The position numbers and the translations under genes were made by a program. From the NCBI GenBank assembly GCA_002718935.1, contig PBFV01000040.1:1-7720 (forward strand): DNA of 7,720 nt, read 5' to 3'. The notes below the pieces were generated by a model. That model saw only the letters and a program-made list of their open reading frames with translations, ran no database searches and was not told the DNA's origin. Position 1 is the stretch's first letter; the number at the start of each line of letters is the position of its first letter. The DNA is from Verrucomicrobiales bacterium (lineage in GTDB: Bacteria > Verrucomicrobiota > Verrucomicrobiia > Limisphaerales > UBA1100). Positions 1-6,144 of the stretch are shown here, piece by piece.

Positions 1-2
1 CC

Positions 3-452
3 GCTCAGAAAACGGACGCCAGTGACCGCTTTGCCGCGTTGAACACCGCGCACGACACCCTGCGTGATCCCAAGCTCCGCCTGCGGCACCTTATCGAGCT
101 GGAAACCGGCGCCCCTCCCGCGGACGTTCACGACATCCCGCCGGACACCGCCGAACTGTTTCTAGCCGTTGGCCAACTGCTCCGGCCTGTGGACGCTTTC
201 CTCACCGAGCGCGAGGCTCAAACCTCACCACTGCTCCGCGCGCAATCCTATCCGGCTGCCCTAGATTGGTTGGAGCAGGTCAACACCTTGCTTGCCACAC
301 TCAACGAACAGCTTGCCGACGCCGAGGCCACCTTGCAAAAAATGAATGACAACTGGGCCGCCACCGAGTTGGAGCCGGTCTATCACCAATTCAGTTATCT
401 GCAAAAATGGCGCGCCCAGCTCAACGACCGCGCCCTGCGTCTGGGCCAGTGA
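3..452 (+). CDS. HscB-like / J-domain co-chaperone, C-terminal part (5' end outside the window)
   Basis: The frame is open from the left edge of the window, so the gene begins upstream; 149 residues are visible. The first visible residues (RFAALNTAHDTLRDPKLR) match the last J-domain helix of HscB and related co-chaperones, whose usual form is 'F..LN.AY.TLRDP..RA.YL'. The rest is a helical, Leu/Gln/Glu-rich region ending in 'FSYLQKWRAQLND', similar in layout to the three-helix C-terminal domain that binds the IscU scaffold in HscB. In that family the protein stimulates an Hsp70 ATPase during iron-sulfur cluster transfer in the cytoplasm. The HPD motif that would prove a J domain lies outside the window. 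No cysteine is present in the visible part. A TTG at 39 could be taken for a start but falls inside the conserved helix, so I reject it. The next gene begins one base after the stop. The family is probable; the exact function is inferred. Confidence 0.6.
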   Translation, partial: AQKTDASDRFAALNTAHDTLRDPKLRLRHLIELETGAPPADVHDIPPDTAELFLAVGQLLRPVDAFLTEREAQTSPLLRAQSYPAALDWLEQVNTLLATLNEQLADAEATLQKMNDNWAATELEPVYHQFSYLQKWRAQLNDRALRLGQ

Positions 453-453
453 C

Positions 454-846
454 ATGCTCAAGGCGGCGGACATTCTGTTTTACGTCGTCCACCTCGCACT
501 CATCATCAGCTGCCTGGGCGGCTGGGCCGTGCCGAGATTGCGCACGGCGCATCGCTACTTGATGGCGGGCATCCTCAGCAGTTGGTTTTTGCTCGGGCTA
601 AAATTCGGTATCGGCTACTGCGTATTGACCGATTGGCATTGGCAGATCAAAGAGAAGCTTGGCCAAAGCGATCTGCCCAACTCGTTTATCAAACATATTC
701 TGGATCAGGTGCTGCCCTTTGGAATATCCAATCGCGCGGTGGACATCCTAACGCTCGTGGCCTTTTACGGAGCCTTGCTAACCACGATCATCGTGTGGTG
801 GCGCGATCGACGCCGCGCCCAGCAGAGCATTCCTCCGGTCGATTAG
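454..846 (+). CDS. Small integral membrane protein, DUF2784-like
   Basis: A 130-residue protein with three likely membrane helices, at about residues 6-27, 34-56 and 92-116, ending in a basic tail (WWRDRRR, 115-121) that should stay in the cytoplasm. Between helices 2 and 3 is the block GYCVLTDWHWQIKEKLG (54-70) followed by DLPNSFIKHILD (73-84). This closely recalls the 'GYCP.TDWHWQ...LG...P.SYIK' pattern of DUF2784 proteins, whose function is unknown. The start is ATG at 454, one base after the preceding stop. The frame stays open further upstream (an ATG at 346), but that stretch overlaps the preceding gene and has no family resemblance. There is no clear ribosome binding site, so translation probably depends on the gene before it. 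No catalytic motif is visible beyond the conserved Cys/Asp/Trp/His cluster. Confidence 0.75.
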   Translation: MLKAADILFYVVHLALIISCLGGWAVPRLRTAHRYLMAGILSSWFLLGLKFGIGYCVLTDWHWQIKEKLGQSDLPNSFIKHILDQVLPFGISNRAVDILTLVAFYGALLTTIIVWWRDRRRAQQSIPPVD

Positions 847-895
847 CGCATTTTCATTGAATCACCGCTCCCCACGGCCTATCCAATAGGGACAC

Positions 896-2122
896 ATGCG
901 CACCCTACTCTCGCTTATTGTATTCATTAGCGCCCTGCCCGCTTTGCACGCGCTGGACTGGCCGCAGTTTCGCGGCCCCAACCGTGACGGCGTCAGCCCG
1001 GATCAGGGACTCGCGGCCGGCTGGCCCGAGGGCGGCCCGGAACTGCTATGGACCGCCAAGGGCGTGGGCGGCGGCTACTCCAGCGTGGCTACGGCCGATG
1101 GCGTGCTATACACGCTCGGCGATGAGCAGGACGCCTGTTACCTATACGCCTTGAGCGCGGCGGGCAAGCACCTGTGGAAAGGCCGCATTGGCACCCCAGG
1201 TGGACATCGCAAATATCCCGGGCCGCGCAGCACGCCTACGGTGGCCGGCGGCCGCGTGTATGCGCTAGGCCAGCAGGGAGATTTGGTGTGTTTTGACATC
1301 AAGACTCAAAAGGAAGTTTGGCGCAACCATCTCGGCATTGACTTGAAGGGCGCAATGATGAGCGGCTGGCGATGGAGCGAATCTCCACTGGTGGATGGCA
1401 AGCAGGTGGTAATCACGCCTGGTGGACGCGAAGGCGCCATGGCGGCATTGAACACAGAAAACGGTGCGATTATATGGCGCTGCAAGCCCTTCACCGACCG
1501 CGCTGGATACAGCTCGGTGATCATTCGTGAGATTGCCGATCGCAAGCAGTACATCCAACTCACCGGCGAGAGTTTAGTGGGAGTAGAGGCGACCACGGGC
1601 ACGCTACTTTGGCAGGCAAAGCGTAAGGGCCGCACGGCGGTAGTGAGCACGCCAGTGTTTCACGACGGACACCTATTCGTGAGCAGCGCGTACAATGTGG
1701 GCTGCAACGGTTTTCAGGTGAATTACGACGGCAACAAGTTTTCCGTGAAGCAAACCTACATGCACGCTGGCAGTGCGGGCATGGCCAATCATCATGGCGG
1801 CGTGGTGCGCGTGGGCGCTCACGTGTACGGATCCAATGGCAACCGCCTCAGCTGCATTGAGCTGGCCACGGGCAAGGTGTTGTGGAACGAACCGAGCGCC
1901 GGCAAAGGCGCGATTGTGGTGGTGGGCGACAAAATCATCCTGCGCACCGAGCGTGGCCCGGTATCCATGGTCAAGGCCACGCCCAAGGCCTACGAGGAGT
2001 TGGGGCGCTTTGAACAACCGGATCGCACCCGCTCACGAGCGTGGAGCCATCCGGTAGTGAGCCACGGCGTGCTGTACCTCAAGGATCAGGACACCCTCTA
2101 CGCGTACAACCTGAAAAAGTAA
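896..2122 (+). CDS. Exported PQQ-like beta-propeller repeat protein (first of two tandem paralogues)
   Basis: A 408-residue protein. Residues 1-19 form a Sec-type signal peptide (hydrophobic core LLSLIVFISALPAL, cleavage likely after LHA), followed by DWPQFRGPNRDGVSP (21-35), a typical opening of planctomycete and verrucomicrobial PQQ-like propellers. At least five blade motifs of the form 'A.d..TG...W' are seen: YALSAAGKHLW (84-94), DIKTQKEVW (134-142), ALNTENGAIIW (184-194), VEATTGTLLW (230-239) and IELATGKVLW (321-330). Two further family-like blocks are SSAYNVGCNGF (263-273) and MANHHGG (296-302). The fold matches BamB-like PQQ repeat domains, but I see nothing to show that PQQ is bound or that it is an enzyme; a scaffold or binding role in the periplasm is as likely. 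The start is ATG at 896, with a weak AGGGA at 888-892. Seven CTA leucine codons distinguish it from its paralogue downstream, which has none. Confidence 0.88.
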   Translation: MRTLLSLIVFISALPALHALDWPQFRGPNRDGVSPDQGLAAGWPEGGPELLWTAKGVGGGYSSVATADGVLYTLGDEQDACYLYALSAAGKHLWKGRIGTPGGHRKYPGPRSTPTVAGGRVYALGQQGDLVCFDIKTQKEVWRNHLGIDLKGAMMSGWRWSESPLVDGKQVVITPGGREGAMAALNTENGAIIWRCKPFTDRAGYSSVIIREIADRKQYIQLTGESLVGVEATTGTLLWQAKRKGRTAVVSTPVFHDGHLFVSSAYNVGCNGFQVNYDGNKFSVKQTYMHAGSAGMANHHGGVVRVGAHVYGSNGNRLSCIELATGKVLWNEPSAGKGAIVVVGDKIILRTERGPVSMVKATPKAYEELGRFEQPDRTRSRAWSHPVVSHGVLYLKDQDTLYAYNLKK

Positions 2123-2161
2123 TCTTTGAAAAACCGAATCAACTCCGTACCTTCCCGACAA

Positions 2162-3376
2162 ATGAAACGCATCGTTACAACCCTGGCACTCTTGTCCTTT
2201 ATCCTGCCCGCGCAGGCCATCGACTGGCCGCAATGGCGCGGCCCCAATCGCGACGGCGTCAGCCCCGCACAAGGCTTGTTGGAAAAATGGCCGGAAGACG
2301 GCCCGAAGCTCGCGTGGAAAACCCGCGGCGTAGGCACCGGCTTCTCCAGCGTGGCCGTGGTGAAAGGCCGCATTTATACCATGGGTGACGGTGCCGAATC
2401 CAGCCACGTGCTTTGCCTCAACGCCAAGGACGGCAAAATCATTTGGACCTCCAAGGCGGTCGGCAAAACCGGCGGCAACTACAAGGGCACCCGCAGCACC
2501 CCCACGGTGGTGGGCGATGTGCTCTACGCGCTCGGCCAGTTCGGCGACTTGGTTTGCCTGAAGACCGCCGATGGCTCCGAGGTTTGGCGCGCCAGTCTCA
2601 CGCAGGATTTCGGCGGCCGGGCCGGCGGCTGGAATTACACCGAGAGTGTGCTCGTTGATGACGGCAAAGTGATGGTCACCCCCGGTGGCCGCAAAGGTGC
2701 CGTAGTGGCGCTCAACGCCAAGACGGGCAAGCTCATCTGGCAAAGCACCGACTTCACCGATGGGGCACAATACAGCTCGCTCATCGCCCGCGACTTTGGC
2801 GACATTCGCCAATACATCCAGCTCACCGGCCAAAACGTGGTGGGCCTCGGCGCCAACACCGGCGAAGTGCTCTGGAAGGCGCCGCGCGCCGGACGCACCG
2901 CGACCATCAGCACACCGGTGTTTCACGAAGGCAGCCTGTTTGTGAGCAGCGCCTACGGCGTGGGTTGCAACGGTTTTGAGGTGAAAGCTGCCGGCGGCAA
3001 ATTCACAACCCGCCAAACATACGCCAACAAATCCATGGCCAATCACCACGGCGGCGTGATCCGCGTGGGCAATTTTGTGTACGGCTCCAGCGGCGGCACC
3101 CTCGCCTGCCTGAACCTGAAGACCGGCGAGGAAATGTGGCGCGAACGCAGCGCCGGCAAGGGCGCCATTGTGATCGTGGGCAAACAGATCATCCTGCGCG
3201 CAGAAAGCGGGCCGGTGTCGTTGGTGGAAGTGAACCCCACCAAGTACAATGAGATCAGCCGGTTCAACCAGCCCGAGCGCACGCGTGCCCGCGCCTGGAG
3301 TCATCCGGTGGTGAGCAACGGCATCCTGTACCTGAAGGATCAGGATCTCCTGTTGGCCTACGACCTGCGCAAGTAA
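2162..3376 (+). CDS. Exported PQQ-like beta-propeller repeat protein (second of two tandem paralogues)
   Basis: A 404-residue protein, collinear with its upstream neighbour over the full length and identical by eye at well over half of positions (17 of 20 in the first 20 mature residues). The signal peptide is residues 1-19, with cleavage predicted after AQA and before IDWPQWRGP. Blade motifs are CLNAKDGKIIW (85-95), LKTADGSEVW (133-142), ALNAKTGKLIW (183-193), LGANTGEVLW (229-238) and LNLKTGEEMW (317-326). It keeps SSAYGVGCNGF (262-272) and SMANHHGG (291-298). I chose ATG at 2162 because it puts a standard signal peptide at the N-terminus; a TTG 36 bases upstream would add 12 residues before it. 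The gene starts 39 bases after the first paralogue, with no good promoter or ribosome binding site between, and ends at a terminator, so co-transcription is likely. A periplasmic binding or assembly role is inferred from fold only. Confidence 0.87.
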   Translation: MKRIVTTLALLSFILPAQAIDWPQWRGPNRDGVSPAQGLLEKWPEDGPKLAWKTRGVGTGFSSVAVVKGRIYTMGDGAESSHVLCLNAKDGKIIWTSKAVGKTGGNYKGTRSTPTVVGDVLYALGQFGDLVCLKTADGSEVWRASLTQDFGGRAGGWNYTESVLVDDGKVMVTPGGRKGAVVALNAKTGKLIWQSTDFTDGAQYSSLIARDFGDIRQYIQLTGQNVVGLGANTGEVLWKAPRAGRTATISTPVFHEGSLFVSSAYGVGCNGFEVKAAGGKFTTRQTYANKSMANHHGGVIRVGNFVYGSSGGTLACLNLKTGEEMWRERSAGKGAIVIVGKQIILRAESGPVSLVEVNPTKYNEISRFNQPERTRARAWSHPVVSNGILYLKDQDLLLAYDLRK

Positions 3377-3396
3377 CGCCAACAACAACCAATCAC

Positions 3397-3423
3397 AAGC
3401 CGGCGGCAAACGCCGGCTTTTTT
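3397..3423 (+). terminator. Intrinsic terminator after the propeller genes
   Basis: A perfect 9-bp stem, AAGCCGGCG (3397-3405) with CGCCGGCTT (3411-3419), and a 5-base loop GCAAA are followed by six T in a row (3418-3423), a C and three more T. It lies 20 bases after the stop of the second propeller gene. The same hairpin begins 6 bases beyond the stop of the convergent helicase gene. On that strand the tail is only moderately T-rich (TTGTGATTGGTTGTTG), so it may also end helicase transcription, but less efficiently. Confidence 0.88.
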
Positions 3424-3425
3424 CT

Positions 3426-5447
3426 TTAGTCCAGCAATTCGCGCATGGCCGCGAACATGGCCTTGCCCTCCTCCTGCCCCACCGGCTCGCGGCTGGCGGC
3501 GGTCATGTCCTCGCACAAGTCCTCCGGCAGTTCTTTCAGGAAACTCGAAGGATGGCACGGCACCTGTTGCCCGTATTTCAGCCGACTTCCGCAATGGCTG
3601 ATGGCGAGCATTTGCATGGCGCGCGTGATGGCCACGTAAAACAGGCGGCGCTCCTCGTCCAGCGTGCCTTCCACCGCTGATCGCGAATGCGGCAGCAACC
3701 CTTCCTCCACCCCCACCAGAAACACGTGCGGAAACTCTAACCCCTTGCAGCTGTGCGTGGTGATCAACGTCACCGCGTCGCCGGCGTCTTCCTTGTCGTT
3801 TTCGCGGTCGGCGTCCAGCGTGATATCGTCGAGAAAACGCCCGAGCCGTTCGCGCGGCGGCCGCTCCAAACCGGGCTCGTCCAGCGTGGCCATCAGATCC
3901 CGCAGATTGCGCATCCGGTTTTCGGCATTCTCCGGGTTCTTCTCCGTCTTGCGCAGTTCCTGATCGTAATCGATATCCGAAAAAAACACACTGGCCCAGC
4001 GCGCCAGCTCGGTGGACTCGTTGTCCAGATGGCGGCTGAAGTCTTCGATCAATTCCACGAACGCCTCAATCGCCTGCCGGGCGCGCGGTTGAAACTCAAC
4101 CCGCACCTCGGCTTTTTTCATCGCGGCCCACACACTGCAGCCATGCTCGGCGCTGGCTGCCAGCAACCGTTCGCGGGTCACATCACTCAACCCACGCGCC
4201 GGCACGTTGGCAATGCGCAACAAGCTCGCGTCGTCGTGCGGGTTGATGAAGGTTTTCAAGTACGCGAGAAAATCGCGAATCTCTTTGCGGTCAAAAAAAC
4301 TTTGGCCGCCGATGAGATGATAGCGAACACCCTCCTTGCGCAGGGCCGTCTCCAACGGGCGCGCCTGAATATTGGTGCGAAACAGAATTGCCTGCTCATT
4401 CCACGGAATGCGCCGCGCCTGGCGGTTAAACTCAATCTCGCTCACTACCGTCTCCGCCTCTTCATTTTCATCGCGAAAAGTGAACAGCCGAATCGGATCT
4501 CCCTGAGACTTGGCCGACCACAACTGCTTAGCGCGCCGGCGCGGGTTATTGCGGATCACCGCGTTGGCGGCGTCGAGGATCGACTTGGTGGATCGGTAAT
4601 TCTGCTCAAGCTTAATTACCTTCACCTCGGGAAAATATTTTTCGAGATCGAGCAGGTTGGAAATCTCCGCACCGCGCCAGCCATAAATGCTCTGGTCATC
4701 ATCGCCCACCACGCACACGTTTCGATGCTCCGAAGCCACTAGACGCATTAGCTCAAACTGCGCCGCGTTGGTATCCTGATATTCATCCACCATCACGTAT
4801 TGATAGCGCGCCCGGCATTCCTCCAGTGCCTCGGGATGCTCGTGAAACAATTTCAGCGTGAGAACGAGCAGGTCATCAAAATCCACCGCGTTTGCCGCAT
4901 GCAGCGCACTGTCGTAACGCCGGCGCAACCGCTCGGCAAGCGCGAGGCTGTCTTCATCGCCAAAAACGTTCCCGTTCGGGCCGGCGTTTTTCAGACGGCT
5001 GACCAGTGCGTGCAGTTCACGGGGATCAGCCTTCACATCTTTGCCGGTGATGGCGCTGAGCACTTTTTTCACCACACCGAGCTGTTCGCTCTCGCTGTAA
5101 ATCACGAAGTTGCGCTTGTAGCCCAGCCGCGTGATGTGCCGCCGCAGAATGCGCACGCACAAAGAATGGAAGGTGCAGATGGTGGGCTTAAGCGGCTTGC
5201 CGTCCTCGCGCTTGGGGGGCTTGGGCAGTTGCTTGGCCACGCGCTGCTGCATTTCGCGGGCAGCCTTGTTGGTAAACGTCACGGCCAGAATGCGCTCCGG
5301 CGAAATGCCTTTCTTCACCATGTACGCCACGCGGTGAGTGAGCGTGCGCGTCTTGCCCGTGCCCGCTCCGGCAAGGATCAGCACGGGACCGTCGAGAGTA
5401 GCCGCTGCTTCGCGTTGTTCAGGGTTCAATCCGGAAAGATCCGCCAT
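3426..5447 (-). CDS. ATP-dependent DNA helicase, Rep/PcrA/UvrD type (superfamily 1A)
   Basis: A complete 673-residue 3'-to-5' DNA helicase of the family that unwinds DNA in replication restart and repair. All family motifs are present in order: Q motif LNPEQREAA (7-15), Walker A GAGTGKT (27-33), Ia VTFTNKAAREM (56-66), Ib TFHS (92-95), II/Walker B VDEYQDTN (220-227), III VVGDDDQSIYGWRGA (246-260), IV LEQNYRST (280-287), V TTHSCKGLEFPHVFLVG (563-579) and VI EERRLFYVAITRA (598-610). The length and the C-terminal region (EEGLLPH, then a PSSFLKELPED segment) resemble E. coli Rep more than UvrD, and there is no long PcrA-like C-terminal extension. Motif V has Cys where Ala or Ser is usual. The ATG at 5447 directly precedes the Q motif and lacks a Shine-Dalgarno sequence. 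It is transcribed alone, convergent with the propeller genes. The family is certain; the choice between the rep and pcrA/uvrD names is not. Confidence 0.95.
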   Translation of the reverse strand: MADLSGLNPEQREAAATLDGPVLILAGAGTGKTRTLTHRVAYMVKKGISPERILAVTFTNKAAREMQQRVAKQLPKPPKREDGKPLKPTICTFHSLCVRILRRHITRLGYKRNFVIYSESEQLGVVKKVLSAITGKDVKADPRELHALVSRLKNAGPNGNVFGDEDSLALAERLRRRYDSALHAANAVDFDDLLVLTLKLFHEHPEALEECRARYQYVMVDEYQDTNAAQFELMRLVASEHRNVCVVGDDDQSIYGWRGAEISNLLDLEKYFPEVKVIKLEQNYRSTKSILDAANAVIRNNPRRRAKQLWSAKSQGDPIRLFTFRDENEEAETVVSEIEFNRQARRIPWNEQAILFRTNIQARPLETALRKEGVRYHLIGGQSFFDRKEIRDFLAYLKTFINPHDDASLLRIANVPARGLSDVTRERLLAASAEHGCSVWAAMKKAEVRVEFQPRARQAIEAFVELIEDFSRHLDNESTELARWASVFFSDIDYDQELRKTEKNPENAENRMRNLRDLMATLDEPGLERPPRERLGRFLDDITLDADRENDKEDAGDAVTLITTHSCKGLEFPHVFLVGVEEGLLPHSRSAVEGTLDEERRLFYVAITRAMQMLAISHCGSRLKYGQQVPCHPSSFLKELPEDLCEDMTAASREPVGQEEGKAMFAAMRELLD

Positions 5448-5622
5448 GAGCGCGGGGAGTAAAGCGAAGGTTCAGCAACCCGCCAACGCCAAGTTAGTCA
5501 CAGCGGCCATGGCGGACACCTTCACCGCGAAAGAAATGCAGGCCATCTTTGAGTTTTCCCAAACTCCCACGGGAAAGAAATTGGCGAAGCAAATGCCCGC
5601 GATTATGCGGGAGTCCGGCTAG
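5446..5622 (+). pseudogene. Short frame resembling the C-terminus of a DUF2059 protein, probable remnant
   Basis: The frame could encode 58 residues from ATG at 5446, or 37 from ATG at 5509. The second half, FTAKEMQAIFEFSQTPTGKK (26-45) followed by LAKQMPAIM, matches the end of DUF2059 domains, where the usual pattern is 'FT..EL.A...FY.SP.GKKL..K.P.L..E'. Known DUF2059 proteins are far longer and usually carry a signal peptide, both absent here. The sequence where the rest of the gene should lie is helicase coding DNA on the other strand, so this is most simply a 5'-truncated remnant. The Tyr of the usual 'FY' pair is Ser here. The ATG at 5446-5448 overlaps the helicase ATG (5447-5445) in the palindrome CATG. 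No ribosome binding site is visible. It could instead be a genuine short protein; evidence for expression is lacking. Confidence 0.42.
5458..5486 (-). promoter_or_regulatory. Possible sigma-70-type promoter for the helicase gene
   Basis: Read on the - strand, TTGGCG (5486-5481, 4 of 6 to the -35 consensus) is separated by 17 bases from TTTACT (5463-5458, 4 of 6 to the -10 consensus). Transcription would begin only a few bases before the helicase ATG at 5447, giving an almost leaderless message, which fits the absence of a ribosome binding site. It is a pattern match in GC-rich DNA only, and sits inside the DUF2059-like remnant on the other strand. Confidence 0.25.
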
Positions 5623-5664
5623 GCCACCGAAAAATATTTTCTGTCAAAATTGCGGCAGCAACCG

Positions 5665-6144
5665 CTAGGCGCCGCCTTCCACTTCTTCGGCGAGGAATTT
5701 TGTCACGTCACGAAACTTGGGCACGTTGGCCGGGTTAACCTCCATCAACAGCCGGTGCGCCTCGAGGCTGGCCTTGGCCAACTCGCGCTTGTCGGCATCC
5801 GTACGCTCAGCAGCGGTGAGTTGATCGTCAAACGGATTAGGCCCATCACCGAGGTGCAACAGCTCCAGCACACCCAGGCTGTCGAGCAGATCACGAATAC
5901 GCTCACTGGCGTTAAGCAGCTCAATGCGGTCCAGTCGGCCAGTCATGCCCAGCAGGATGCCAAGGAAGGTGCTGTCCATATTTACGCACTCGGTGAGATC
6001 TAGCAGCAGCACGCGGCCGCCCTGCTCGCAGGCGTTGGCTACTACAGCTTTAAAATCTACGCCAAGGGTCACGTTGGCCGGGCCGGTTACGCGTACGCAG
6101 GCCACGCCATCCGTCACGGCTACCTGAAGGGGTGCGGCACTCAT
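5665..6144 (-). CDS. STAS-domain protein, anti-sigma factor antagonist-like
   Basis: A 159-residue cytoplasmic protein. Residues 1-99 form a STAS domain: strand region VTDGVACVRVTGPANV (10-25), then LLLDLTECVNMDSTFLGILL (46-65), with Ser58 in the 'DST.LG.L' context that is phosphorylated in SpoIIAA-type antagonists, then IELLNASERIRDLLDSLGV (74-92). Members of this family bind anti-sigma kinases in partner-switching control. No partner kinase, phosphatase or sigma factor is encoded in the window, so its target is unknown. Residues 100-159 are an extra, charged C-terminal region containing NPANVPKFRDV (137-147), which I do not recognise as a named domain. The ATG overlaps the stop of the upstream delta-subunit gene (ATGA), and no ribosome binding site is seen, so it is probably translated by coupling. 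The STAS call is firm; the role is inferred. Confidence 0.85.
   Translation of the reverse strand: MSAAPLQVAVTDGVACVRVTGPANVTLGVDFKAVVANACEQGGRVLLLDLTECVNMDSTFLGILLGMTGRLDRIELLNASERIRDLLDSLGVLELLHLGDGPNPFDDQLTAAERTDADKRELAKASLEAHRLLMEVNPANVPKFRDVTKFLAEEVEGGA

Noticed and set aside
857..885. TTGAAT, 17-base spacer, TATCCA upstream of the first propeller gene as a promoter
   Set aside because: Only 4 of 6 and 3 of 6 consensus matches, and transcription would start at about the SD-like AGGGA, leaving it outside or at the very edge of the message.
2126..2153. TTGAAA, 16-base spacer, TACCTT between the two propeller genes as a promoter
   Set aside because: The -10 match is only 3 of 6, and the short gap is better explained by co-transcription.
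2033..3409. A 458-codon open frame on the - strand across the second propeller gene
   Set aside because: It is an antisense shadow produced by GC-rich third positions. The translation is a low-complexity Ala/Gly/His-rich chain without domains, while the + strand frame has a signal peptide and clear blade repeats.
3753..4742. A 329-codon open frame on the + strand inside the helicase gene
   Set aside because: It lies opposite intact helicase motifs II-IV and encodes nothing recognisable, so it is a shadow frame.
5644..5664. Small GCGG/CCGC hairpin followed by AATTTT after the STAS stop, as a - strand terminator
   Set aside because: The stem is only 4 bp and the T run is short; it is too weak to call, although the location would suit a terminator.
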